64,000 nucleotides of DNA from contig JASHNR010000042.1 of NCBI GenBank assembly GCA_030041535.1, positions 1-64,000 of the forward strand. Direction: 5' to 3'. The position numbers were made by a program, and so were the translations under genes. This DNA comes from Nitrosopumilaceae archaeon (GTDB lineage Archaea; Thermoproteota; Nitrososphaeria; Nitrososphaerales; Nitrosopumilaceae). The notes under the pieces are model-generated. The model ran no database searches and had not been told where the DNA came from. It saw only the letters and a program-made list of their open reading frames with translations. Positions 35,537-43,463 of the stretch are shown one piece after another. Every line of letters begins with the position of its first letter. The first letter of the stretch is position 1.

Positions 35537-36292
35537 CTATATACCAAGATATGAGTTTGTATTTTTTTCTATGATTTCAAGCATCTCGTCGTATCGTTTA
35601 CCTAGAATTTGCGATGCACAAAAAAGAACACTGGGCATGAAAGTTATTTGTGCAGTCTTGTATCCAAAACATTTTGAGAACTTTACTGGTCCATCTGTTT
35701 CCAGCAAGATCTTGCTAGATTCTGTTTGAGAAAGAAGAATCTGTTTGTCTTGTGAGTATATCATTGCAGGTCCATACGAAACATAGCTGCCTATATCCAT
35801 GGCTTTTTGTAGTTGTTTTTTATTCCCTGCAAACCAATGTAGCAGAACGCCTTTGAGATGATACGATGGTAAAATTGAAAATATCTCCTCTAACGTTCTT
35901 CTTGAATGAACCGATATTGGTTTTTCAAGTTTTTCTGCAAGGGACAGCATCTTCTCAAAAACACTAACCTGTCTGTTAAAACCAGCATCATCGGAAACAT
36001 ATGTCTTGTCAAGGCCAATCTCACCTATGCCTGATATTTTATTTGAGTTCTCCGTGATCAAATTCACTACAGATTCCAGATCACCATCAGCCTTCTCTGG
36101 ATGTATGCCAAGAAAAGGCAGAACTAGCGAGCTTTGTTCGCTCAGATTCAGAGTTGCAATTGAGCTAGAGTAATCCATAGATACACAACACGCCTTTAGT
36201 CCTATTTTTTCCATGGCTGTAAGCATGAACGGCAATTCGGGTTTGAATTCGTCATCTGACAGATGGATGTGAGCATCAGTCAACCAGTTCAT
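35537..36292 (-). CDS. tatD: TatD-related metal-dependent hydrolase
   Basis: The 251-residue amidohydrolase-fold protein has DAHIHLSD (metal His pair), ISGIGEIGLDKTYV (metal Glu), PISVHSRRTLEEI (His), GVLLHWFAGN (His) and ILLETDGPV (catalytic Asp). TatD enzymes are DNases, and some work in D-Tyr-tRNA or DNA quality control. It ends 30 nt before the rps17e start on the same strand. Confidence 0.9.
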   Translation of the reverse strand: MNWLTDAHIHLSDDEFKPELPFMLTAMEKIGLKACCVSMDYSSSIATLNLSEQSSLVLPFLGIHPEKADGDLESVVNLITENSNKISGIGEIGLDKTYVSDDAGFNRQVSVFEKMLSLAEKLEKPISVHSRRTLEEIFSILPSYHLKGVLLHWFAGNKKQLQKAMDIGSYVSYGPAMIYSQDKQILLSQTESSKILLETDGPVKFSKCFGYKTAQITFMPSVLFCASQILGKRYDEMLEIIEKNTNSYLGI

Positions 36293-36485
36293 AGTGTACT
36301 ATAACCACCAAATAGTGTGTATAAATCGATCCCCAGATTTTTCCAGTCTTTCCTTTATCGAGTATTCATTTGCGTATCATCTAATAAATCAGAAGGGCAT
36401 CTCAATGACTGCGATCTATTTTATAATCCACGAGTCGAAAACTTTACAGAATCAATCTTTTATCACAGGTACTTGGAGTTAAAAT

Positions 36486-36707
36486 ATGACAACATCTGAA
36501 TTTGGCCTTTCTGCAATATACAGGATCCTAAAAAAGGCCGGAGCCGATAGAGTAAGCGACGAATCGGCAAACGAACTAAGAAGGATATTGGAAGAGGTCG
36601 GAACATCTATTGCCAAGAGTGCAGTTGAGATGTCTACACATGCAGGTAGAAAAACAATCAAGGCAGAAGATGTTAGACTAGCTGCAAAACAGTTTTCAAA
36701 ATTCTGA
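36486..36707 (+). CDS. Archaeal histone
   Basis: The 73-residue histone-fold protein has LSAIYRILKKAGADRVSDESANELRRILEEVGTSIAKSAVEMSTHAGRKTIKAEDVRLAAKQF, the three-helix pattern of HMf-type histones. The Lys/Arg-rich helix 3 region (GRKTIK) contacts DNA. It has no extension. A TATA-like tract sits about 25-30 nt upstream. It is followed by tRNA-Cys. Confidence 0.93.
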   Translation: MTTSEFGLSAIYRILKKAGADRVSDESANELRRILEEVGTSIAKSAVEMSTHAGRKTIKAEDVRLAAKQFSKF

Positions 36708-36748
36708 TCTAAAAGATTTAATTGTTCATAGGAAACCTTTTTGATTGC

Positions 36749-36819
36749 GGTGAGGTGGCAGAGCGGCTATGCGTTCGCCTGCAAAGCGAATCTATAGGGG
36801 TTCGAATCCCTTCCTCACC
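36749..36819 (+). tRNA. tRNA-Cys (anticodon GCA)
   Basis: 71 nt fold as a complete cloverleaf. The acceptor GGTGAGG pairs with CCTCACC, the anticodon arm is TTCGC-CTGCAAA-GCGAA with anticodon GCA, the variable loop is TCTAT, and the T arm is AGGGG-TTCGAAT-CCCTT. CCA is not encoded (CC is followed by TTT). A promoter tract GATTTAATT lies about 27-35 nt upstream, overlapping the histone 3' end. No intron. Confidence 0.93.
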
Positions 36820-36878
36820 TTTTATGATATCATAATAACCTACTTTACTAAATACACCAAGTTCTACCAGATTTAGAT

Positions 36879-38633
36879 TTGGCCGATAGAAGTAATGGAT
36901 TATTAGAATACATACCAGGAGCAAGACCGCTTTTACAGCAGTCATCCAATGGACAACCGTTAGAAGGATTTGCCCAGAACATACGGGATAGTGTAAGAGA
37001 ATACGCTGAAGATGCACAAAATGAAGTTGAAAAAGGTCATAATTTTCTTCAATGGGTGCTCACAAGAGTATTTGAGGCAACAGAAGATGACGCAACCGAT
37101 GCAATCATCGATGGCCCAAACGATCTGGGCATAGATGCATATCTCCCAGTAGACTTTTCCGAAGACAAGATCTATCTCTTCCAGTCAAAATATGGAACTT
37201 CACATTCCATAGAAGCCATTGCCAAGTTTAGGCAAGATGTGCAAAGTTTACGCACAAGAGACATTACAAAGATGCGACCCGAAATTGCACGCTTGGTAAC
37301 GCAGATCCAGGAAAAAAATCTGAAAATTGAGTGCATCTATGTTACTGATCAAAAAGTGGATGAAGAAAGTTACGAGTCAGTTGAGATACACGATATAGAT
37401 ACGATAATCCAGAAACTTTGGGACAGGATAAAAAAACCTGCAGTGGGGAAGAAGGCAGCAATAAGGCTAGAGAGCAAGCTGAGATACCAAAATACCCTGC
37501 TTGGAATATTGAAGTTAAGAGAACTAACTAACTTTGTGACAAAAAATAGGGATTATGTCTTTGAATCAAACATAAGACAGTGGATGCAGTTTAAAACGAC
37601 TGTAAACAAGGGCCTTCGCGAGACCTTACAGGAATCTCCTAACAAATTCTTTTACTACAACAACGGGATTACCATAGTTGTAAATGATTTTGAGGAACTT
37701 GAGGACAATTCAATACTTTTACATGCGCCGCAGATAGTCAATGGTGCACAAACGTCTAATTCAGTGTTAGATCATGCAAAGCGAACTCACAACTTGGATG
37801 GAAGCATTACAGTGACCATAATCAAAGCTGCAGATGAGTTGGACCAGAATAACATTACAAAGTACAGAAATTCACAGAATGCAGTAAGAGGAAAAGATCT
37901 GGTTTCTTTGATGGACTTTCACAAGTCGATAAAATCCCAGACGGAGAATTTTGGATATTTTTATGAAATACAGGCAGGCTCGTTTGACAGTAAAGCAAAA
38001 TCACAACAATCAGAATTCATTGGTGATCCCACATACAACAAATATCTTCCCGATAATCATAAAAAAGTTATTGTTGCCAAAGATGCAATACAGGCATTTG
38101 TGGCAGGAATTGAACAGAGACCTACTGAATCATACAGCTCACCTGCACAATTCTTACCAAGGGGAAGCAAATATGACGAAGTATTCAATGAAAAACTAAA
38201 AGACGATTGTAGACTATTGTTGTATCCTTACATTGTAAAAGAATATGCAAAAAAGACGCTAAATTATGGAAAGAAGGGAGGCCACAAAACAAAAAGATAT
38301 GCGACCCTCTTTTTTGTTGCAGTTTATTTTAAAATTCTTCATGAGAAAATAATACTTACCAAGGGGGACTTTAAGGAAGATATTGCAAAACTAGAACCGA
38401 TTTTCAAGAGTGTCAAGCTAAACCAGAGAATTTTAAAACTTACAGATACCGTTGCAACAAAATTTCTAGAAGATACTGTTGTTGACGATGAGATGACGGC
38501 TGCAAATACATACCATAATTTCTTCTCACACCACGTATGGCTAGATTCCATGATACGTGTTATTGAGAAGAAGATAAAACAAGAAGAAGATGAGATCATC
38601 AGCATCCGAAAAATAGTTCAAGATCTTTTCTAA
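36879..38633 (+). CDS. AIPR-family putative antiphage nuclease
   Basis: The 584-residue protein starts at TTG 36879. The N-terminal domain carries a PD-(D/E)XK-like pattern: GPNDLGIDAYL (D86) and IYLFQSKYG (Q102-x-K104), as in Mrr-type nucleases. The C-terminal two thirds match the AIPR (abortive infection phage resistance) domain: FFYYNNGITIVVND (257-270) and PQIVNGAQTSNSV (284-296). Related proteins are linked to phage exclusion and restriction. It is 60 bp after tRNA-Cys, a common entry point for mobile DNA, but I see no attachment-site repeat. A structured element lies directly downstream. Confidence 0.82.
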   Translation: MADRSNGLLEYIPGARPLLQQSSNGQPLEGFAQNIRDSVREYAEDAQNEVEKGHNFLQWVLTRVFEATEDDATDAIIDGPNDLGIDAYLPVDFSEDKIYLFQSKYGTSHSIEAIAKFRQDVQSLRTRDITKMRPEIARLVTQIQEKNLKIECIYVTDQKVDEESYESVEIHDIDTIIQKLWDRIKKPAVGKKAAIRLESKLRYQNTLLGILKLRELTNFVTKNRDYVFESNIRQWMQFKTTVNKGLRETLQESPNKFFYYNNGITIVVNDFEELEDNSILLHAPQIVNGAQTSNSVLDHAKRTHNLDGSITVTIIKAADELDQNNITKYRNSQNAVRGKDLVSLMDFHKSIKSQTENFGYFYEIQAGSFDSKAKSQQSEFIGDPTYNKYLPDNHKKVIVAKDAIQAFVAGIEQRPTESYSSPAQFLPRGSKYDEVFNEKLKDDCRLLLYPYIVKEYAKKTLNYGKKGGHKTKRYATLFFVAVYFKILHEKIILTKGDFKEDIAKLEPIFKSVKLNQRILKLTDTVATKFLEDTVVDDEMTAANTYHNFFSHHVWLDSMIRVIEKKIKQEEDEIISIRKIVQDLF

Positions 38634-38649
38634 AATTTTTATGAAAAGT

Positions 38650-38713
38650 AGCGGCAGATGGGTGACCGATAGGTCTCTTGCAGGAGGTCCACATTAGCCA
38701 TCCGTCTACCGCT
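38650..38713 (+). ncRNA. Structured RNA candidate or strong terminator after the AIPR gene
   Basis: The 64 nt can fold with outer arms AGCGGCAGATGG (38650-38661) and CCATCCGTCTACCGCT (38698-38713). That gives AGCGG/CCGCT, AGA/TCT and TGG/CCA pairs with one C/A mismatch and a 4-nt bulge, enclosing a smaller hairpin (GGTCTC/GAGG-TCC). It is much richer in G+C than the flanks. It lies 16 nt after the AIPR stop and ends before TTTT. I see no box C/D or tRNA features. Strand is assumed. Confidence 0.35.
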
Positions 38714-38765
38714 GTTTTACCGTATGAAATCGGTAGTATTTAACATGATTTTTATAACGAAAAAA

Positions 38766-38945
38766 ATGAATTTCAGCAACTTGGAAGAAACAAAAAAGTG
38801 TACTGTGTGCAATGACTCTTTGGATCATGAATACCATCCCATGGATACATGGAACATCAAGGGATTTTTATGCAGCAAGTGTTATTCTAAGAAACTCGGC
38901 GAACATTATCCAGGTACTCATGAAAGAGTTAACAAGTCAAACTAA
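38766..38945 (+). CDS. Small zinc-knuckle protein
   Basis: About 59 residues from ATG 38766 (MNFSNLEETKKC); an ATG at 38724 would add 14. It has CTVCNDSLDHEYHP and LCSKCYSKK, two C-x2-C knuckles with His/Tyr between them. A TTTTATA tract at 38749-38756 lies only 10-17 nt upstream. The 3' end overlaps the convergent YkgJ gene by 9 nt. Function is unknown. Confidence 0.55.
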   Translation: MNFSNLEETKKCTVCNDSLDHEYHPMDTWNIKGFLCSKCYSKKLGEHYPGTHERVNKSN

Positions 38946-39494
38946 AAACCACCCAGTTTTTATCTGAGATTTATCTGACGCATTTCCTATTCCGGTAGCA
39001 TACCTCCATATGTATCTGGCCTTGGTTTCCATCTTGCTCTTTATTTGTGCAAGCGATTCAAGTTCAAACTGGATATTTCCAGTTGGACTAGAGCAACTTT
39101 CACAAAATTTGCATTTTGGATCCAGAGACGGAGGATTGGATTCCATCAATGGATAGGCCCTGCAGGCAAGCGGCCTATCTTTGTATATTTTGCACTTGTA
39201 TCCACCATGGGGCGATCTGTCGTTGCTTTCAGTATCAAGAAAAGGACATGTGTTTCCATCTGGTTCTTTTCCCATCAGTTGGTATGCAAGAACTTGGTCA
39301 GGCTTGTCATTTTTTTCTGAAACCCCTATTCTTGGAAGAATTTCTGCTGTAATACAGTGCTTTTTTGCCAAAAATTCTATTTTTTGTTTCTCATCAGGCA
39401 AGATGAACACTCCTATTTTGCCAAATTGTACATATGGATAGTATTCTCTTTCTATACAACATTTAGAACACCCCTCTACACAGGAAAAATCCAA
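38937..39494 (-). CDS. YkgJ-type cysteine-cluster protein
   Basis: The 185-residue protein starts at TTG 39494 with CVEGCSKCC and has CKIYKDRPLACRAYP and CKFCESC, the CxxCC...CxxY..RP..CR.YP pattern of the YkgJ (UPF0153) family. These are thought to bind a metal or Fe-S cluster; function is poorly known. It is convergent with 38766. Confidence 0.82.
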   Translation of the reverse strand: MDFSCVEGCSKCCIEREYYPYVQFGKIGVFILPDEKQKIEFLAKKHCITAEILPRIGVSEKNDKPDQVLAYQLMGKEPDGNTCPFLDTESNDRSPHGGYKCKIYKDRPLACRAYPLMESNPPSLDPKCKFCESCSSPTGNIQFELESLAQIKSKMETKARYIWRYATGIGNASDKSQIKTGWFLV

Positions 39495-39613
39495 TATAGT
39501 CTAGATGTTGAAAAGGGATAAAACCTATTTCATAACAGAATTATTTTGGACCAACAAGTATTTTGAAAGTAAGCGTAATACCCTTATATCACCTCACCTT
39601 ATAAGTACCGAAC

Positions 39614-39895
39614 ATGGTAGCGTATAGATCTAGTATGCAGATAGTGCGAGATCTGCTTTCTGTCACAGAAGAAAGTGGCGTAGGCGGCATCAATGTAACA
39701 GCACTTCTAACAAAGGCTAACTTATCACATTCAAGACTCTCCAAGTTTATCGATAACCTAACTGGAGCAGGTCTAATAAACAAGATAGAGTTTGATGGCA
39801 AAAACACATTTGTCATAACCTCAAAGGGCAAACAGTACCTAGAAACCTATGTACAGTTCCAAAGCTTGGCTGATTCTTTCGGCCTAGAACTCTAA
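39614..39895 (+). CDS. Winged-helix DNA-binding protein (SSO10a-like)
   Basis: The 93-residue protein has IVRDLLSVTEESGVGGINVTALLTKANLSHSRLSKFIDNLTGAGLINK and FVITSKGKQYLETY, the SSO10a-like pattern. It is a paralogue of the 32673 protein with the same layout and ending (ADSFGLEL/ADSFGLRI). A TATA-like CTTATATC lies about 27 nt upstream of ATG 39614. It could be a small regulator or a chromatin protein. Confidence 0.72.
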   Translation: MVAYRSSMQIVRDLLSVTEESGVGGINVTALLTKANLSHSRLSKFIDNLTGAGLINKIEFDGKNTFVITSKGKQYLETYVQFQSLADSFGLEL

Positions 39896-39913
39896 GTAGC
39901 CTTCTAAACTTTT

Positions 39914-39941
39914 AATTTTAAAAACTTTCAGTTTTTAAATT
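39914..39941. terminator. AT-rich inverted repeat after the winged-helix gene
   Basis: The arms AATTTTAAAAACT (39914-39926) and AGTTTTTAAATT (39930-39941) are complementary except for one extra T, around a TTC loop. The repeat starts 18 nt after the stop of the 39614 gene. Archaeal termination mainly uses T-runs, which the arms provide, so it may mark the transcript end. Confidence 0.45.
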
Positions 39942-40148
39942 ATTTATAATTTTCAAGATATCCATTTTAGATCCATGGCATAATTTCAAAAATATCATGT
40001 TACAGAGTATATTTACAAAAAGATACAATGGATCATTTTTCTATTTTTTAACAATTTTTTTAGATCAGAATTAGATCTATAGGTCAAGTATAAGACAAGC
40101 GACAGATCTATAAGGATGTAGTCTGGCTTATGTTTGGGGAGTATAGAC
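39942..40148. other. AT-rich intergenic stretch
   Basis: No tRNA or frame longer than a few codons is convincing here. It contains two TATA-like tracts (AGTATAAG near 40087-40094 and CTATAAGG near 40109-40115) that could drive the small gene at 40149. Confidence 0.4.
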
Positions 40149-40247
40149 GTGACAGAAGTAATAAGATGGTGGAAAGGACTTGCAAAAGAATTAGAGCTAG
40201 ATATCGAGACTCTCAATGACGGACAAGAAAGAAAGAAACAATTTTGA
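40149..40247 (+). CDS. Small protein (about 32 aa), tentative
   Basis: From GTG 40149 the frame reads TEVIRWWKGLAKELELDI and continues ETLNDGQERKKQF to TGA 40247. An in-frame TTG at 40134 sits about 25 nt after a CTATAAGG box, the usual leaderless spacing, and would give 37 residues. The amphipathic Trp/Leu helix and charged tail look like a real peptide. Without comparison, the call stays tentative. Confidence 0.4.
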   Translation: MTEVIRWWKGLAKELELDIETLNDGQERKKQF

Positions 40248-40304
40248 TTTTTTTGCCAGTTCAGCACAGTAAGTATTTGATAATTTTTTGAAAATTTAAT
40301 TTAA

Positions 40305-40377
40305 GCCTCGAGTGGGATTCGATCCCACGGCCTAACGCTTACGAGGCGTTCGCTCTACCAGGCTGAGCTATCGAGGC
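40305..40377 (-). tRNA. tRNA-Thr (anticodon CGT)
   Basis: On the minus strand, 73 nt fold as a cloverleaf. The acceptor GCCTCGA pairs with TCGAGGC, the D arm is GCTCAGCCTGGTAGAGC, the anticodon arm is AACGC-CTCGTAA-GCGTT (anticodon CGT), and the T arm is GTGGG-ATCGAAT-CCCAC. No intron and no encoded CCA. A TATA box at 40401-40410 lies about 28 nt upstream. Confidence 0.93.
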
Positions 40378-40400
40378 ATTGGTTCGCAATGCCATCAGAG

Positions 40401-40410
40401 TTTATAAAAA
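40401..40410. promoter_or_regulatory. Symmetric TATA box shared by tRNA-Thr and glmM
   Basis: TTTATAAAAA reads as a good TATA box on both strands. Its centre is about 26 nt from the glmM TTG start (40431, plus strand) and about 28 nt from the first base of tRNA-Thr (40377, minus strand). Archaeal TBP binds an almost symmetric site, so one box could serve both, with TFB/BRE contacts setting direction. Confidence 0.55.
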
Positions 40411-40430
40411 GCCTTTGTGCTTTGGATTCA

Positions 40431-41744
40431 TTGAAGGTAACAATTTCGGGAGTACGCGGAATTTTTGCTGATGATCTTAATATCAAAGACATAATACATT
40501 TTTGTCGGAATTTTTCACATCTCGTAAAATCAAAAAGATGCGTTCTGGCACGAGATACCAGACCGTCAAGTGAAATTCTTTCTCATGTTGCGTCTGCTTC
40601 GCTCATGGAAAGAGGTATTTCAGTGTGCAATTTAGGAGTGGCACCCACCCCAGTTGCATTCAGAGAGTCAAGAAAGTACGGTGGTGGACTGATAGTAACA
40701 TCTTCCCACAACCCACTAGAATGGAATGGGCTAAAGTTCATCATAGATGGTAGAGGGATTAATGAATCAGAACTAGGATACATGCTAAAAGAAAAATTAT
40801 ACTCAAAAGAAAAAATAGGTTCAGAATCAGAAATTGATTCTAGCTATGTCAAAGAAGCTGCAAAGTTGATTGGCGATGTGAGCGGTAAACCAAATGTTGT
40901 CGTTGATGTAGGAGGAGGGGCGGCCTTTGAAGTGGCTCCATTACTTTTGGATAAACTTGGATGTAAAGTAAAAAAAATAAATCACGTTCCGGGCAAGTCC
41001 TCGCGTGGACCTGACCCGACTTCTGACAGATTGTCAGACCTGGTAAAATTATCTAAAAAGGCAGATATTGGATTTGCGTTTGATTTGGATGGAGACCGAC
41101 TCGTAGTAGTAAAAGACGGTAAGAAACAAACACCTGATGTTACCCTAGGACTAGGAGTTGCTAAAGCGCTTGAAATTGGATACAAAAAATTTGTTTTAAG
41201 CATAGACACAAGTGTAGCAATTGAGAAATTCATCAATAATGAAGGAGGTCAAGTTAAGAGATCTAAAGTTGGAGAAGCAAATGTCGTAGATTTGATGTTA
41301 AAGACAAATTCCCAAGCAGGTGGAGAAGGTAGCAGTGCTGGTTTTATCTTGCCTGAGTTTAACATGTGTAGAGATGGATTGCTCACAAGTGGACTGATTG
41401 CATCAATGGTTGGAACTGATGAATTTTCAGACATTTCTAAATCCATGGAAGGATATTTTCAAAGAAGAATCAAGGTAAGTGTAGACTCGAAATTTCATAA
41501 AAAAACAATGGAGATACTAACCAAAAAGATGAAAGGAAAATTTAGCCACATAATAACAATGGATGGAGTCAAGTCAATCATAGATGAAGACAGCTGGGTT
41601 CTTGTACGACAATCAAATACAGAACACAGTATTAGAATTTCTACTGAATCAAACAATTTGAAAAAGGCAAAATCTATAGAAAAAGAGGTTACTAACCTAG
41701 TCAGTAAAAGCTATGAAGAATCCAGACGAAATAGAAATCATTAG
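40431..41744 (+). CDS. glmM: Phosphoglucosamine/phosphomannomutase
   Basis: 437 residues from TTG 40431. Landmarks are KVTISGVRGIFADDL, the active-site serine loop LIVTSSHNPLEWNG, the metal loop FAFDLDGDRLVVV and the phosphate-binding RQSNTEHSIRI. The protein interconverts hexose 6- and 1-phosphates for glycan precursors. An ATG at 40389 is in frame but lies upstream of the TATA box (40401-40410), so the TTG is the likely leaderless start. It overlaps thiL by 32 nt. Confidence 0.92.
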   Translation: MKVTISGVRGIFADDLNIKDIIHFCRNFSHLVKSKRCVLARDTRPSSEILSHVASASLMERGISVCNLGVAPTPVAFRESRKYGGGLIVTSSHNPLEWNGLKFIIDGRGINESELGYMLKEKLYSKEKIGSESEIDSSYVKEAAKLIGDVSGKPNVVVDVGGGAAFEVAPLLLDKLGCKVKKINHVPGKSSRGPDPTSDRLSDLVKLSKKADIGFAFDLDGDRLVVVKDGKKQTPDVTLGLGVAKALEIGYKKFVLSIDTSVAIEKFINNEGGQVKRSKVGEANVVDLMLKTNSQAGGEGSSAGFILPEFNMCRDGLLTSGLIASMVGTDEFSDISKSMEGYFQRRIKVSVDSKFHKKTMEILTKKMKGKFSHIITMDGVKSIIDEDSWVLVRQSNTEHSIRISTESNNLKKAKSIEKEVTNLVSKSYEESRRNRNH

Positions 41745-42672
41745 AATATTTCAGCACAGATTTGGACAAAAATCAAGTTTTGTCCCGGAAGACTTGGAGA
41801 TCCTAGCAATGGCCAATAGAAATTTTGTTGTAAAGTCAGACATGCTAGTTCAAAGTACAGATGTTCCAATTGGCATGAAGTGGTATCAAGCAGCAAGAAA
41901 GAGCATGGTTTCATGTGTGAGTGATTTTGCATGCAAGGGAATCAAGCCAAGATATGCCACTATCTCACTTGCCATCCCTCAAGGATTTACTAGAAAAATG
42001 ATAAGTGATCTGGCAGATGGCTTTGCCAGAGCATCAAAAGAATTTGATGTAAAGATAGTGGGAGGAGATGTGAATCAAGGAAAAGAAATTGTCATTGATG
42101 TATCCATGTTTGGTGTAGGTGCAAGTAAAATAATACCAAGAGGAGGAGCAAAAAATGGCGATGCAATAATTACGTCTGGGCCCTTTGGATACTCTTCATC
42201 AGGATGGAAAATCATATTTGGAAATCTAAAAGCAGAACCAAAATTTGTTAAAAAATGTAAAAAAAGTGTCTTTTTGCCCACACCTAGACTAGAGTTTGGA
42301 TTAAGGGCGGCGAGATATTTTTCTTCTTCCATGGATTCAAGTGACGGCCTATCTATCACTCTAAATGACATGAGCAGGTTGAGCAAAAAGAGGTTTGTCA
42401 TAACTAAAATTCCAACTGAAAATGACGTAGAAGTATTTGCAACGAAGCAAAGAATGAGTCTAGCAAATCTTGTCTTTTGCGGAGGCGAAGAATATGAAAT
42501 AGTTGCTACGGTTCCTGCAAAGAAGATGCGAGCTGTCAAGAGACTTGCAAAGAGGCTTGGTGTACCTCTTTTTGAGATAGGTCATGTAGCCAACGGTAAA
42601 AATGTATGCCTCAGAGATGGAAAACGAGAAACACCTCTCAAACGGTGCGGATGGGTTCATCTTAGATCCTAG
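41713..42672 (+). CDS. thiL: Thiamine-monophosphate kinase
   Basis: The 319-residue protein of the AIR synthase/ThiL fold has VKSDMLVQSTDVP (metal-binding Asp), SDFACKGIKPRYATISLAIP, KIVGGDVNQGKEIVIDVSMFG, SSMDSSDGLSITLNDMSR and FCGGEEYEIVATV, all ThiL landmarks. It phosphorylates thiamine monophosphate to the active diphosphate. It overlaps glmM and is probably cotranscribed with it. Confidence 0.9.
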   Translation: MKNPDEIEIIRIFQHRFGQKSSFVPEDLEILAMANRNFVVKSDMLVQSTDVPIGMKWYQAARKSMVSCVSDFACKGIKPRYATISLAIPQGFTRKMISDLADGFARASKEFDVKIVGGDVNQGKEIVIDVSMFGVGASKIIPRGGAKNGDAIITSGPFGYSSSGWKIIFGNLKAEPKFVKKCKKSVFLPTPRLEFGLRAARYFSSSMDSSDGLSITLNDMSRLSKKRFVITKIPTENDVEVFATKQRMSLANLVFCGGEEYEIVATVPAKKMRAVKRLAKRLGVPLFEIGHVANGKNVCLRDGKRETPLKRCGWVHLRS

Positions 42673-42889
42673 TGTTTTAGTCAGCTACAATACGGTGGTC
42701 TAGATCCAACCCTTCAGCCTTTAATTTTCTACCTTATCACAAATCAACCACTCTAACATTATCTTAGACTTCGAAACCCTAGTGTCTGCGAAGCAAACGG
42801 AGTGAATTGAGATGGAGCGTCTTCAATAGTTACGCATAGTTATACATAGTTTTAATTATTCTACTATGCTATAACATAGGGAAGATAAC
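42673..42889. other. Intergenic region ahead of the toxin-antitoxin pair
   Basis: No gene is seen in the first ~155 nt. From 42835 to 42879 there is a cluster of related short repeats, described separately as a likely operator. A GCGAAGCAAACGGAGTGAA stretch (about 42788-42806) stands out from the AT-rich surroundings; I see no second copy in the window. Confidence 0.4.
42835..42879. promoter_or_regulatory. Putative autoregulatory operator of the toxin-antitoxin pair
   Basis: Two direct copies of CATAGTT (42835-42852) are followed by the complementary ACTATG and then a further CATAG (42862-42879), giving dyad symmetry around an AT core. It ends 11 nt before the antitoxin ATG. Such palindromes are the normal binding site for the antitoxin in RelBE-type pairs. 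Confidence 0.45.
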
Positions 42890-43036
42890 ATGCAACGAGC
42901 CACAAAGAAACCCAAACAAGTAGACGATCTCACTCCAGAAGAGATAGCAGACATCAAAGAATATGAATCCGATAAATCCAAAGGCAAGATAAAACGAAGC
43001 ACTTTGGAAGAACTGCTCAAAGAACTACACGAATAA
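42890..43036 (+). CDS. Small antitoxin-like protein
   Basis: The frame from ATG 42890 to TAA 43036 gives 48 residues. A basic start (RATKKPKQ) is followed by VDDLTPEEIADIKEYESDKSKGKIKRSTLEELLKELHE, with a flexible middle and a toxin-wrapping-like C-terminal helix. It is followed after 65 nt by a RelE-like toxin, which makes the antitoxin call plausible. It is below the usual gene-caller length. Confidence 0.6.
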   Translation: MQRATKKPKQVDDLTPEEIADIKEYESDKSKGKIKRSTLEELLKELHE

Positions 43037-43101
43037 GTTGTGAATATTACCTGCATCATCACAGCGTCTCATAAATAAGACCAGAATAAAGAATTACATG
43101 A

Positions 43102-43365
43102 ATGTGGATACTTGCACCAAACAAGAAGTTTATCAAACAATACAAGTTATTGAGTTCTGATTTACAAAAAAGGGTAGACTCGACACTTGCCGAATTAGTC
43201 AAGTCTGAAAACCCTACAAAATTAGGCGACTACAAACCAAGTCTAAAAGTATACGCCTACAACCTTGATAAGAGTAATAGAATTATCTATACCGTTGATT
43301 TTTCCAATAACATAATAGAGCTCCGCAGAGTTGGCACTCATAAACAAGCATATGGTAAGGATTAG
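43102..43365 (+). CDS. RelE/ParE-family toxin
   Basis: The 87-residue protein has FIKQYKLLSSDLQKRVDSTLAELVKSENPTKLGDYK, then YNLDKSNRIIYTVDFSNNIIELRRVGTHKQAYGK, the RelE fold with its RRVGTHxxAY C-terminus. RelE toxins cut mRNA on the ribosome; ParE forms act on gyrase. The conserved Arg/His/Tyr at the end favour the mRNA interferase type. Confidence 0.8.
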   Translation: MWILAPNKKFIKQYKLLSSDLQKRVDSTLAELVKSENPTKLGDYKPSLKVYAYNLDKSNRIIYTVDFSNNIIELRRVGTHKQAYGKD

Positions 43366-43463
43366 AAATCAAGTACGTTTTCACAATAACATTCTTCTAC
43401 TATTTCCAAGCCTGAACCTAGTCTTTTAACAAATGTTTTTTAAACCCGTTATAGAGCTCTGAA

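Noticed and set aside
36749-38713. Integrated element with attachment repeats flanking the AIPR gene
   Set aside because: The tRNA-Cys 3' sequence is not repeated downstream and there is no integrase gene, so insertion is only suggested by position.
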